Positions 35,461 through 45,408 of a stretch of DNA of 64,000 nucleotides are shown piece after piece (position 1 is the first letter of the stretch; the number at the start of each line of letters is the position of its first letter). The notes under the pieces are model-generated. The model was not told where the DNA came from and did no database searches. It saw only the letters and a list, made by a program, of their open reading frames with translations. The stretch is from assembly GCA_013146195.2 (NCBI GenBank), contig CM028378.1, forward strand, positions 12,507,828 to 12,571,827, written 5' to 3'. Made by a program: the position numbers and the translations under genes. Source of the DNA: Codonopsis lanceolata. Taxonomy: Eukaryota > Streptophyta > Magnoliopsida > Asterales > Campanulaceae.

Positions 35461-35740
35461 ATGTCTTCCCCAAACAACCTCTTTGCCGCCATCGACATGG
35501 GAACCAACTCCTTCAAGCTCCTAATCGTCCCGCCGACCCCAACCGGCCGCTTCTCACCATCGATCGCCTCAAAGAGCCTGGTCATCCTCGGCCGTGACTC
35601 CTCTCCGACGATCTCCTCCTCTCGTGCACGTGCCATCTAATCCTCCGCAAATTTCAAAACCTCCTCCATTCCCACTCCATCTCCCTTCCACTACCGTCGC
35701 CATTTCACCGCCCGCGAATCCGACAACCAAATCGCCGACA
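35461..35740 (+). pseudogene. Exopolyphosphatase (Ppx/GppA family) 5' fragment
   Basis: Opens with ATG and reads MSSPNNLFAAIDMGTNSFKL, containing the phosphate-binding DxGTNSxxL motif at the start of Ppx/GppA phosphatases, which cleave polyphosphate or pppGpp. Further family-like words follow in shifting frames: TGRF, TIDRLKEP, VILGRDSS, then HSISLPxxYRR and TARESDNQ. At least two frameshifts and an in-frame stop (TAA near 35638) break it, and no downstream domain follows, so only the start of the gene is present. GC content is far above its surroundings. The family is recognised from the motif; origin by transposon capture is possible but not shown. Confidence 0.7.
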
Positions 35741-37090
35741 AAACCGATGAAATATCGACATTTAAAAACAAATACAAATGCACATCTGTAACAAAGCTAA
35801 TCCCAAACGTCCCTCCACCGAATCCACGTAATCCAATCCACCGTAATCCAATCCTTCCTTCTGTGCTCGATGAGCACCACACCCACGCGGTGGGTCTGAC
35901 AACTGTCGCCTCCGTGGTCCGATGATTTCCGCCCAATCTCCACCGTCTCCGTCAGCACGCCGCCTGTGGGGTTGCTGCGTGGTCGAGCACCGAATGCTTT
36001 TTCTTAGAACCCAAGACCAAACATTGAAACCGTTCTAACAAAGAAAATCCATATTCTATAAATTCTATTTTCTTGTAAACATTTTCTGCTTCGGAGATTG
36101 AGAGATGAGTGATGGCGAGGTGGAAGCATGGATGAATTAGAGGAAGAGAGAGAAAGAGATAAAGAGAGATAAATTAGATGAAGAATTAGAGGAAGAGAGA
36201 GAAAGAGACAGAGAGAGATAAAAGAGGGATGGATATATGTTTTGCTGTCATGAATCGTGCAAGTACTGGAGCACATAGGAATAGGAAGAATAATCGTGGG
36301 GTAGTTTACGGGGAGAAAATAATTGAGGTAAAAAAAAACCGTGTATAAAACGGTTATGGATAAAAACGGTTGTAGATAAATTAAATCCTTATCAATATAA
36401 TAAATAATTAAAAAAATAAATCAATGTAATAAATAATTAAAAATATATATTTAAAATAAAAATAAAAACAGTAATAAAAACAATTTTTTCTTTTAGAGTG
36501 GTTTTAACAAAATAAAAAATCGAAATTTTTTTCGAATTAGTGTTCATACATATTATTACTTATTCCATTTATTAAGACTTTGAAAGTTTATATTATATTA
36601 TATTATTTAAAAAGTGAATAAGTTAAAAAAGTTTGTTTTGATCGTGCATCTCATTTTAGTTGTCTAGGATGATTCAATTTCATGCATGAGTAGGCCAGAC
36701 TAGCATGACTTAATGATTGTTCGGAGGACACCCGTTATTTTCACGTGTCACGGTTCTTGTGGGGTTAGTGGATGAGAGATTAGAGGATGGGAGAGAAAGA
36801 GATAGTGGGAAAGATAAGGATCGTGTAATAAACGGTTTTCGATAAAATGTAATCTTGATCGTTGAATGTGTTTCGTAAAAACAAATCCTGACCGGTAAAT
36901 AGCTTTTTCAAAAGATTTAATTCTGACCGGTAAATAGCTTTGTGAAAACAGATCCTGACCGATAATTAGCTTTTAATAACCGACTGATCTGTTTTATATA
37001 ATAGATTTTAATAGACAATAAACTTTAAAGTATTCTATTTGTGATTTGTGAATCACAAAAGGGGCGAAGCCAAGATTTGGCCTAAAGGGG
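35741..37090. other. Intergenic DNA downstream of the Ppx fragment
   Basis: It includes a purine-rich GAGAGA block (36090-36235) and AT-rich DNA. A short tandem repeat of about 35 bp (36878-36985, core CCTGACCGGTAAATAGCTTT) occurs three times. No gene was recognised. Confidence 0.6.
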
Positions 37091-37100
37091 ATAAAAATAT

Positions 37101-38383
37101 GGGGAATTTCAAGTGGGTACAATTTTGAAAACATGTTTTCATCTAGAACCATCATTTTTTTGGACATTTCATGTAACTACAAATTGCTTGCCAAATGACA
37201 AAAATGTCATTAATGAAAACTCTGATGTCAAAAAATCAATCTGATGCCAGGCATCAGAAATCAACCTGATGCCAAAATCAACCTGATGCCAGGCATCAGA
37301 AATCAACCTGATGCCAAAAATCAACTTGATGCCTGGCATCAGAACCTTCAAAATTTAAAATCAAAATGATAAATAGATAACAAACACAATTGAATGGAAT
37401 CAAGGAAAAAAATACATCAATTTCCATATCATCGTTATACACACAATTAGATACTTAAATCAATCACTTAAACAATCCAAATCTAATAATACATTGGGGG
37501 AATTTCAATTGTTTTTAGATACATTTAATGTGGATGGAGTGGACGGCCCTCAGGCTTGGCTAAGGTGGCTGCTTCGGTTTGTAAATCGTTCTTGTCGAGA
37601 ATGAAGGAAGCAGATCTCCACCACATTTATTGAAGCTTTAGGTGATAAATTTTGATTCGGTTAGTGAAAAATTTGAGCGATTCGAAGCGAATCCGTCGGC
37701 GACTTGGTAGATTCCGTGATCTATTACCCGAGGCTTGATTCTTCTACTTACTTACTCTCGATTCCTTGGTTTTTGATACCAAGCAAACTTGCTCATGCAA
37801 ATGCTATTTTGAATTCAAAATCCACGTATAATCGAAACCTTACAAAACAAATGGCAAGTTTAAGTAGGAAAAGCCAAAGAGAGTGAAGAGCAAGAGCATA
37901 CCTTGAGAGAATCGAGAAGCCTTCTTCGAGCTCAATCTCGAGCTCCATCATAGTGGTGGCCTCACTCGACCTAATAACCGAAGCCAAAGCTCCCACTGTT
38001 GCCACGGCCTCGGCGCACGTCGCTTCCTCCGCTTATTGAACTCGCCAATCACGCCGAACGATTTTCCGTAATCGCCGGATCGACAGATTTTTCAGAGGGC
38101 GTGTCGGGGTTTTCGGACGGCGGCTGAGCTCGGGCGAGCCACGCCGTGACAACTTGGCGAGCCGCCCGGTCCGATAAGAAGTGATATGGTAGGATTAGGG
38201 TTTGGAGAGTTTCGCCATGGAAATGATCTTGGGAGTTCAAATACACAGCCTAAAACGATGTTATTGAAAGTCAAGGGTAGACAAGTATTTTTGCTAAAAA
38301 TTGTACCCAAAAGAAATGTGCAAAAAATAGGTGGATTCATTTGAAAAAATGTTTTTAAAAATGTACCGGCTTGTAATTATTCC
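37101..38383. mobile_element. Non-autonomous Mutator-like element, family 1
   Basis: 1283 bp flanked by exact ATAAAAATAT (37091-37100 and 38384-38393), a 9-10 bp duplication. The left end GGGGAATTTCAAGTGGGTAC is echoed inverted at the right (GTACCGGCTTGTAATTATTC). A 20-30 bp tandem repeat of CTGATGCCAGGCATCAGAAA type occupies 37220-37345. The GC-rich right half (37880-38200) has minus-strand ORFs that I do not recognise and that may be captured host DNA. Confidence 0.9.
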
Positions 38384-38682
38384 ATAAAAATATATTGAGA
38401 ATCAAAATATATAAACTTAATCTAATTTTGGGTAACATATGAAAAAATCAAAATTTTACTTAAAAAGAAGGGGGGGGGGGAATGTATAAAATAATCACCT
38501 TTTAGTACTAAAAATTAACTTTCAATAGTGTCAAAAGCACACACTGGCAAATATCTCAAAATCTTTTACTATTACAAATCACTTGTTTTTTAATTTTGAA
38601 AAAAATATACATCAAATATGTAAATACGTAACTGTTGGGGTAATTTTTTTTTTAAAATAGAAATATAGGGAGACCTAGAATA

Positions 38683-40225
38683 GGATAAAATAATTTTTTG
38701 GTCCATGAACTATACCAATTATATGCGTTTGGTCCCTGTACTTTTTTTGTAATGTATTTGGTCCTTAAAATAGGTTTTTGGTAAGAGATTACCCCCTGAC
38801 GGGGTTACCGTCAGTTTTGCCGTTATATTTTTTTTGAAAACCCAAATATACCCTTAGTAATATTAATGGTTAAAAAAAGAAATGGAAAAGCATCGAACGA
38901 ACTTTTTTTAATGTTAATGATTTTCAGTGAACAAGATGAACTTGTTCATGATTTCAATGGCAATGAAGGAAGCCCAACTGCGCTTTCTCTCTCTCCCTCA
39001 TCTCTCACGCTCGAATCTCCTACGCTCTAACTCCATTTCGTCGATCTCCTAAACCCGAGTTCAGATCTTTCCATCCCCTTCCGTCCTCGCCCTAAATCTA
39101 TAGAAGCAAGCCCATCGCCGCCCCTACTTCAAGATTCGACCACGATCTACCCCACATCTCTCTCTCACTTCATGCTCTCCTCTGCCGTCGTCGCCAACGC
39201 TCACGATCTTGAAGAATCGAAACAAAGCGGCCTCCTGTTCTACCAAACCCAATGAAGCATCCAAGTTGGAGCCGAGAACGCGAACGGAGAATCCACATGA
39301 GACGCCATTTGACTGTTATGAACGGAGTCTGCCTTCGCCCGAGATTGAGGTCAATTAGCGATGGACGCGGGCCTGTGGTCAGGTGCATGCATCTATAGCG
39401 AATGTAGAAAAGGAATGCAAGATCGATGGCGACACAGAGGCCGAGGGAGAAGTCGGTGGGGCTATGGGGGATTTGGGGTCGATGAAGAAGAATGGCCGGA
39501 GAGAAAAGTGGAGAAGGAGGCTGAGTGGGTATGGTGGGAATCTTGTGGGAGGCGGAGGAGATGGGAGGCGGGATGGGCTCCCAAAATCTGTTGGAAGAAG
39601 TAGATCTCGATTCATGGGCAAACCCGCCATTTTAATTAAGCGCGAGGCGAGCAATTGAGTGAGGGAGAAATTTTCATCAACAATGGCGGCAAAGGCGAAA
39701 AAGATCGTTTCATCCAATCCGATCGTCGTCTTGAGAGGCGTTCGTGGATTGCGTTAGCGTTAAGTTGTTCGATCGGATCGGTGTCTCTTACAAAGGCCTA
39801 TGAGCAGACGAAAGTGATGGAAGTGAGATCTGACAACAACACACTCGTGGGTAAGCGTGCCAATTGTGTTTATCGGTGGGAAGCGTATAGGCGGCTGTAA
39901 AGAGTGTCATTCAGTTGATGTCTGTAATAAAATTATTGGATTGATGTTTGGGTAGCACCTTGTGTTGACTTTTGTAATAAAATTTGCTGGATTGATGTTT
40001 ACTGTTTAGGATGAAAAAAAAAAAAGATTTATGGGCAAATTTGAGATTTCATTAAATGTCCTAAGGGTAAATTTGGAATTTTAATTTAATGTTGAGCAAA
40101 GCGGCGGTAACCGTGGTAATCTCTTACCAAAAACCTACTTTAAGGACCAAACACATTACAAAAAAAATACAGGGACCAAATGCATAGTATTTGTATAGTT
40201 CAGGGACCAAAAAATTATTTTATTC
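38683..40225. mobile_element. Pack-MULE-like element with ~115 bp TIRs
   Basis: 1543 bp flanked by exact 9 bp CCTAGAATA (38674-38682 and 40226-40234). Long terminal inverted repeats begin GGATAAAATAATTTTTTGG and extend about 115 bp to AGAGATTA. The GC-rich interior (38940-39910) differs sharply from the AT-rich flanks and includes a glutaredoxin-like fragment. No transposase is present, so mobility would depend on another element. Confidence 0.92.
39683..39910 (+). pseudogene. Glutaredoxin-like (GRXC type) fragment captured in a MULE
   Basis: Plus-strand reading from ATG 39683 gives MAAKAKKIVSSNPIVV, then, after frame changes, CVSVK, GVSYKG, ADESDGSEI, and VPIVFIGGKRIGGC. These follow the order of a plant dithiol glutaredoxin: amino-terminal helix, active-site CxxC region, the ESDG segment, then the VPxVFIGGxxIGGC glutathione-binding segment. 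Stops and indels occur around the active site (39725-39755) and after SEI, where part of the usual EWTGQR region is missing. No intron separates the segments. Capture is inferred from its position between MULE termini. Confidence 0.7.
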
Positions 40226-40561
40226 CCTAGAATATAGAGCTATGGTGTTTTTGAGTTTACCTTTAAAAAAGGGTGAAATTCGAGCCGGTTCACTTTGTAA
40301 ATTTTGTAATCGCTATAATACCTATGTTTTAACTGGAAAAAAAAAATCACTTTTGGGGGCAAAAAGATTATAATTTCCTTAATAAACCGAACGCGTGATA
40401 CAAATCACTTACTCAGAGTGCATTGCGTTGCATCAATTTATGCATCGCAACGCACAATATTCAATTGCGAGGCATGATTTTGATGAATGCTTATGTGTAT
40501 AGCGATGCACAAATCATGATTTGCGATGCACAAAATTGGGAGTTGCATCGCATTTTGATTT

Positions 40562-42280
40562 AGTTTAAATAGTAATTTGGTCACCCTACTTTCACACTTT
40601 TTTCGTTAAGTTTACCGTACTATTTTTTTATCAATTTAGTGACTATACTTGACTAATCAAGTCAATAAGGTCACTGGGGATTATTTTCGTTAGTTAGATG
40701 GACGAAAATATTTGAAATAACTAAAATGCCCTTACTAATGTTAAAAGTTTTTAGTTTAAAATGTTAATAGTTAAGGGGTCAAACTAAAAGATCAAATTGC
40801 CTATATTTAATTTTTATTTTTATTCATTTATTCAATAACCCATCTTAAATCCTTTTTTTTAATTTATATTTTCATTTATTCAAGTATAACCCAATATTTA
40901 ATTTGGGGGCAACTGTCCCCACTTGGCTTTTAAATATATAACAATAATAATGCACAAAATACTCTTTATTAGAAATACCCTGACTTACTTTAAAAACAAA
41001 AGCAAAAAAAGGAAGAAAAAACCTATATCGATTTATCTATCTCCTTCATTCTCTCCAAACATTGTACCAGCTCCCAAGCTCTAGTCGTCTACAGCGAGTA
41101 AGCCTCATGCTCCGGCCATCAACAAATTGAGATTACAGCCATGCCCTAACTGGTTTCTTCTCCATCTTCGTCGAAACAGTAACGTACAACTCCATCCGCT
41201 CCACCTCTTTTCGCCTGTTTTCCAAAAAATCTCCGGTCTCGACATTTCTCTCTCCCGGCTCCGCCATCTACCAATATTTCAGGGCATTCCAATGCCCATG
41301 ACTCTATTTCTCTTTCTCTTGTGGCTCAATCCCCAACTAGAGTCAGGCCCACCCATCTACAATCACGATAAATTCGAATCGGGTTGAAAGCATCTATCTC
41401 TCTGGGTACGCATCTCTCTCTAAGGTTGGCAAGCATCAGCTTTGGAGATGCCGACGTGAGTGACAATGAAGATGGCCACAACAGGTTGAAGCGGTGGTGT
41501 GGGTTAGTGGAAATGACAATGGGAAGAAGAAGATGGCGTTAAACTTTAATGGAGTCGCTGGAAGCTGTGGGGTGTAGTGGTCGGGCAGTGGGAAGCGTTG
41601 AAAGGCTTCGACGATGGAGGAGATGGTGGCGGGTTGGAAGGAGGAGATGGAGAACTGGAGAGAAGCCAGAGCGTGCGTACACCTTCCAAAAGGAACGAAA
41701 GTGTTAAGGGTTTTTAATTTTCTTAATTAAAAATTTTGCTAAAAAAGTCATGCTTGTTACAGCCTTCTCCCTCCGTCCTCAAATTATTGTCCTGCTTTCC
41801 TTTTTCGTATGTCAAAATAATTGATTTATTTGAAACTTTTTTTTTTAGGACAACACTTTAACCATTTTACTCTTATTTTTTCATCATATTTTAATTATGA
41901 GTCACATATACATGAACTTTAAATTAAACTACACATCAAACTAATATTAATAATATAATGACATGTTTCTAACTAAGCAGTCAGTCCAGTCATACATGAC
42001 GATAATTTAGAGACGGATGAAGTATTTTTTTAAAAAGTCAAAATTGGATACAAAATAGCTCTTGCAAAAAAAATTAAAATTGGATACAAAAAGACCCAAT
42101 TGCATTAAGTATGGACATTTTCGGGTTTTTAATTTTTTTCAAAGTTTTTCATCCAAAAACTAGATGGAGTGATGAACGTGAAAATAAAGTCAAGTATAGT
42201 GATTAAATTAAGAAAAAAAAAAAATAGAATAGTTTAATGAAAAAAGTGTGAAAGTAGGGTGATCAATTCTTTATTTAAGT
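40562..42280. mobile_element. Mutator-like element with ~100 bp TIRs
   Basis: 1719 bp flanked by exact ATTTTGATTT (40552-40561 and 42281-42290). The left arm (GGTCACCCTACTTTCACAC, then CACTATACTTGAC at opposite phase) is repeated inverted on the right (GTGTGAAAGTAGGGTGATC). The interior has a GC-rich segment (41040-41690) of unknown origin and a Stowaway-like insertion near 41767. No transposase was seen. Confidence 0.85.
41767..42022. mobile_element. Stowaway-like MITE
   Basis: The left end CTCCCTCCGTCCTCAAATTA and right end GATAATTTAGAGACGGATGA are inverted relatives of the termini at 1290 and 19922. TA is clear on the right side only. Confidence 0.65.
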
Positions 42281-42396
42281 ATTTTGATTTTGTGCATCGG
42301 GAGCATAAGGATTGGTGCATCGCAAATAACTCAATGGAGGGTGAGATTCTATTATCTATTTGTCCTTGGTGCTCAAACTTTGCAAAGAAAGGATCC

Positions 42397-42496
42397 NNNN
42401 NNNNNNNNNNNNNNNNNNNNNNNNNNNNNNNNNNNNNNNNNNNNNNNNNNNNNNNNNNNNNNNNNNNNNNNNNNNNNNNNNNNNNNNNNNNNNNNN
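42397..42496. other. Assembly gap (100 N)
   Basis: Exactly 100 N. It separates the MULE/inverted-repeat region from a tandem-repeat array, so the start of the array and of the LTR-like region is missing. Confidence 1.
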
Positions 42497-43420
42497 TTTA
42501 TGTGTGATAATGTATGATAAATCACCCTACTTTGTTGTTTAAGCATTGGGAGACATGTTTGATGAAAATAGTTAGACTTGTAGAGATGTTATGTTCACGT
42601 GTATATGCTAAATGCTACATTTTAGTTGTATGATCAGATTATAAACAGATTATAAACCATGTTTATGATGTTATTTAATGTGATAATTTATGATAAATCA
42701 CCTACTTTGTTGTTTAAGCATTGGGAGCATGTTTGATGAAATAGTTAGACTTGTAGAGATGCTATGTTCTCGATATATTCTAAATGATGCATTTTTGGTT
42801 GTATGATCAGATTATAAACATGTTATAAACCATGTTTAATGTTATTTATGTGTGATAATGTATGATAAATCACCCTACCTTGTTGTTTAAGCATTGGGAG
42901 CATGTTTGATGAAATAGTTAGGCTTGTAGAGATCCATGTTCTCGTATATGCTAAATGTTGCATTTTGGTTGTATGATCGGATTATGAACAGATTATAAAC
43001 CATGTTTATGATGTTATTTATGTGTGATAATGTATGATAAATCACCCTACCTTGTTGTTTAAGCGTTGGGAGCATGTTTGATGAAATGGTTAGGCTTGTA
43101 GAGATGCTATGTTCGTTATATGCTAAATGTTGCATTTTTGGTTGTATGATCAGATTAGAACAGATTATAAACCATGTTTATGATGTTATTTATGTGTGGT
43201 AAATGTATGATAAATCATTCTATCTTGTTGTTTAAATGTTGGAAGCATGTTTGATGAAATGGTTAGGCTTGTAGAGATGCTATGTTTCACTATATGCTAG
43301 ATGATGAAATTTTGGTTAAATGAACATGTCAGAAAGTATGATTATGATGATATTCATGTGTAGAGATATATGATGAAATATGCTATCTTGTTTGTTTAAG
43401 TGTTGGGAGCATATTTGATA
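42497..43420. repeat. Tandem array, ~172 bp unit, five to six copies
   Basis: Units begin at about 42497, 42670, 42843, 43015, 43188 and 43353. They share TGTATGATAAATCACCCTAC, GCATTGGGAGCATGTTTGAT and CATGTTTATGATGTTATTTA. Divergence rises towards the right. The left end is cut by the gap. Its setting suggests a satellite-like array inside a retroelement. Confidence 0.9.
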
Positions 43421-43429
43421 AAATGGTTA

Positions 43430-45149
43430 GGCTCATATTTGATGAAATGACAAGAATATATATATATGCCTAGTTTGTGACTTTGATTCTATGTTGCCTA
43501 CTTAAATGTTTGATTTGGGGTCTTATGGGTTTAATGACCTTAGTAACCTATTTATTCATGTTAGTATGGACATAGGAGAGTATTGAGGCCAATGGCTTCT
43601 ATACCTAATTTTTGAAAGATTGATTATGACTCATCGGAGTTGACCATTGGGTTAGTATGACATTAAGGAGTAATATGCCTAGTCCTACGAATTTTGGGGT
43701 AGTATTAATGGAGGTTAAGCCTCCAAGCATTTTAAAGTGTATGAAGAACACTTGATGATTAGAGCCTTGATTTTATCTCTAATGTGATTATGTGCTAGTT
43801 GTGAAGTAAAAGCATGACTAGATGATTGTAGAGTACATGCCTACTTATTTGAGCATATGATAATGTATTACGTGTGCTTGAAGTTTGAGTCCACTGAGTC
43901 GGTTTGTTGAGTCTTTGGGGCGGACGATCATCATCTTCACGAATTGTGAGATTCGTGATTTTGATGGATCGCCGCGCCGGATTGCACACACCCTCTATCG
44001 ATGGCCACCAGGGAAGTAGTTGATCTCGCTTGTAGTATGGAAACATGACTTTGATAACTATCGAACCTCGAGCGGGGAAATGTCTCGGGACGCCGATATC
44101 CACGAAGTGATATCGAGGACACATAAGTTTGGCACATGTTTTTGCAGAGTTTACATGCTGAAAAAAAGGGTAACGATATCACCTCCCTTTTATATGAATT
44201 GACTCACGAGTGCTATATGTGAATAATGTGCTACGTGAATATGATATGATATGAAATGATGGTTGATTGAATTAATGAAATGTTATACTTGTTGATAACA
44301 TGACATTCAAGATTGTTAAGTATGAATGCCTTGACATGATTATTTATGAAATGTATATTATGCCAATAGCATGAATTATTATTGTTGAGCATGATGCCAT
44401 GACAGAAGTTATGTTAGTAACTTGCTAAGTCTTTATGACTTACTCCTATTTGTTTTGATTGTTTTCCTAGATCCGAGCCGAGCGAGCGGTTCAAGTGAGT
44501 ATCGAGCCAAGTTGCGTTGGAGAAGCTTTTGACGAGGTTGCTACCTTATAATTTTAGTATCTTTTCTTTTGGAAAGGATGGGAACATAAAGTTATATAAA
44601 CTTTATGTGGGGTAGCAAGACTTTATGTGTTTGATTATTAGTACTTATGTTAATTAGTACTTAATGTTTTGAGAGCCGACATGTGTTAGTCGTGCCTTGT
44701 GTATTTATGATGATCATGCTTTAGTTGTTTTAACCATGTATTGGTTTGTTTATTATGTTTGTTATCCGACATGTTTTTAGCCGTTAAGCATGTTAGACTA
44801 GAGTTGTAGACTTAGTTTAATGTTGGGTTCGCCGTAACGCGCCGATGACTTGGTATATAATTGCTATAAATTGTTGTACATGCCTATTGTTGCGTCACAT
44901 GATTTTATTTTTTGAACCAAGAGATTCATTATCTCTAAGGTTGTTAGTTTGAGCTTGTTAGCTCGGGCGCCACCGCTCAATTATATTACGCCCGCATGTG
45001 TTAAAGTTTTTGACGTATCGCCGTTATGGCCTTACCCACTATTTGCTATTTGTTTTGTTATGTGCCTTTTGGAAGTGTTATTTGTTTTGTTATGTGTTTT
45101 AGGCGGCACGACCTCGGGGTCTCGTATTGGGACTCGGGTCGGGTCGCCA
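43430..45149 (+). mobile_element. Probable Ty3/gypsy LTR or untranslated region
   Basis: Non-coding, with features common in plant gypsy LTRs: ATGATATGATATGAAATGAT runs, a GACTTACTCC block before ATCCGAGCCGAGCGAGCG, and an end reading GGGTCGGGTCGCCACA followed by CTTAC. No open reading frame of note. Classification is by general resemblance, and the left terminus is not visible. Confidence 0.4.
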
Positions 45150-45150
45150 C

Positions 45151-45408
45151 ACTTACAAAGGAAACAGAAGGCACTTCGATGAATTGAATGCCCCAATGTC
45201 ACAGATACTACAAGGGTTAATAACACAAGAAGTCCTTAAGCCCCTTGAAAACTACAAACCTCCAAACCCATTACTTGCCAAATGGAGTCGCAACAAGTAT
45301 TGTGAATACCACCAATCCAATGGTCATATCACCGATAAATGCTTCTCACTCAGGAATGATATCCAAGACCTTATTGATGATAAAATCATTGAAAAGATGC
45401 ACCCTTGA
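45151..45408 (+). pseudogene. Ty3/gypsy gag fragment with zinc knuckle
   Basis: The frame opened at 45127 reads, in its second part, LITQEVLKPLENYKPPNPLL and KYCEYHQSNGHITDKC followed by IQDLID. The C-x2-H-x4-H-x4-C knuckle plus IQDLID is typical of Tat/Ogre-lineage gag proteins, which coat element RNA. It is truncated at both ends: the upstream part is LTR-like DNA and it stops at TGA (45406-45408). I found no protease, reverse transcriptase or integrase downstream. Confidence 0.8.

Larger units (their letters stand above)
40263..42396. mobile_element. Family 2-like inverted-repeat element, interrupted by a MULE
   Basis: The left part (GGTTCACTTTGTAAATTTTG, then TCACTTTTGGGGGCAAAAAG) resembles the arm of the elements at 9821 and 29812. 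The centre has repeated TGCGATGCAC/GCATCGCA words (40440-40550). It is interrupted by the element at 40562-42280, resumes at 42291 with TGTGCATCGGGAG, and runs into the N gap. Confidence 0.5.

Noticed and set aside
39379..39717. 112-codon minus-strand ORF in the Pack-MULE
   Set aside because: No recognisable homology; the region's GC skew makes long chance ORFs likely.
42497..43420. A CRISPR-like array
   Set aside because: The repeats are contiguous ~172 bp tandem units without spacers, in a plant genome.
44949..45182. 77-codon ORF just before the gag fragment
   Set aside because: It is hydrophobic low-information sequence from LTR-like DNA without a family match.
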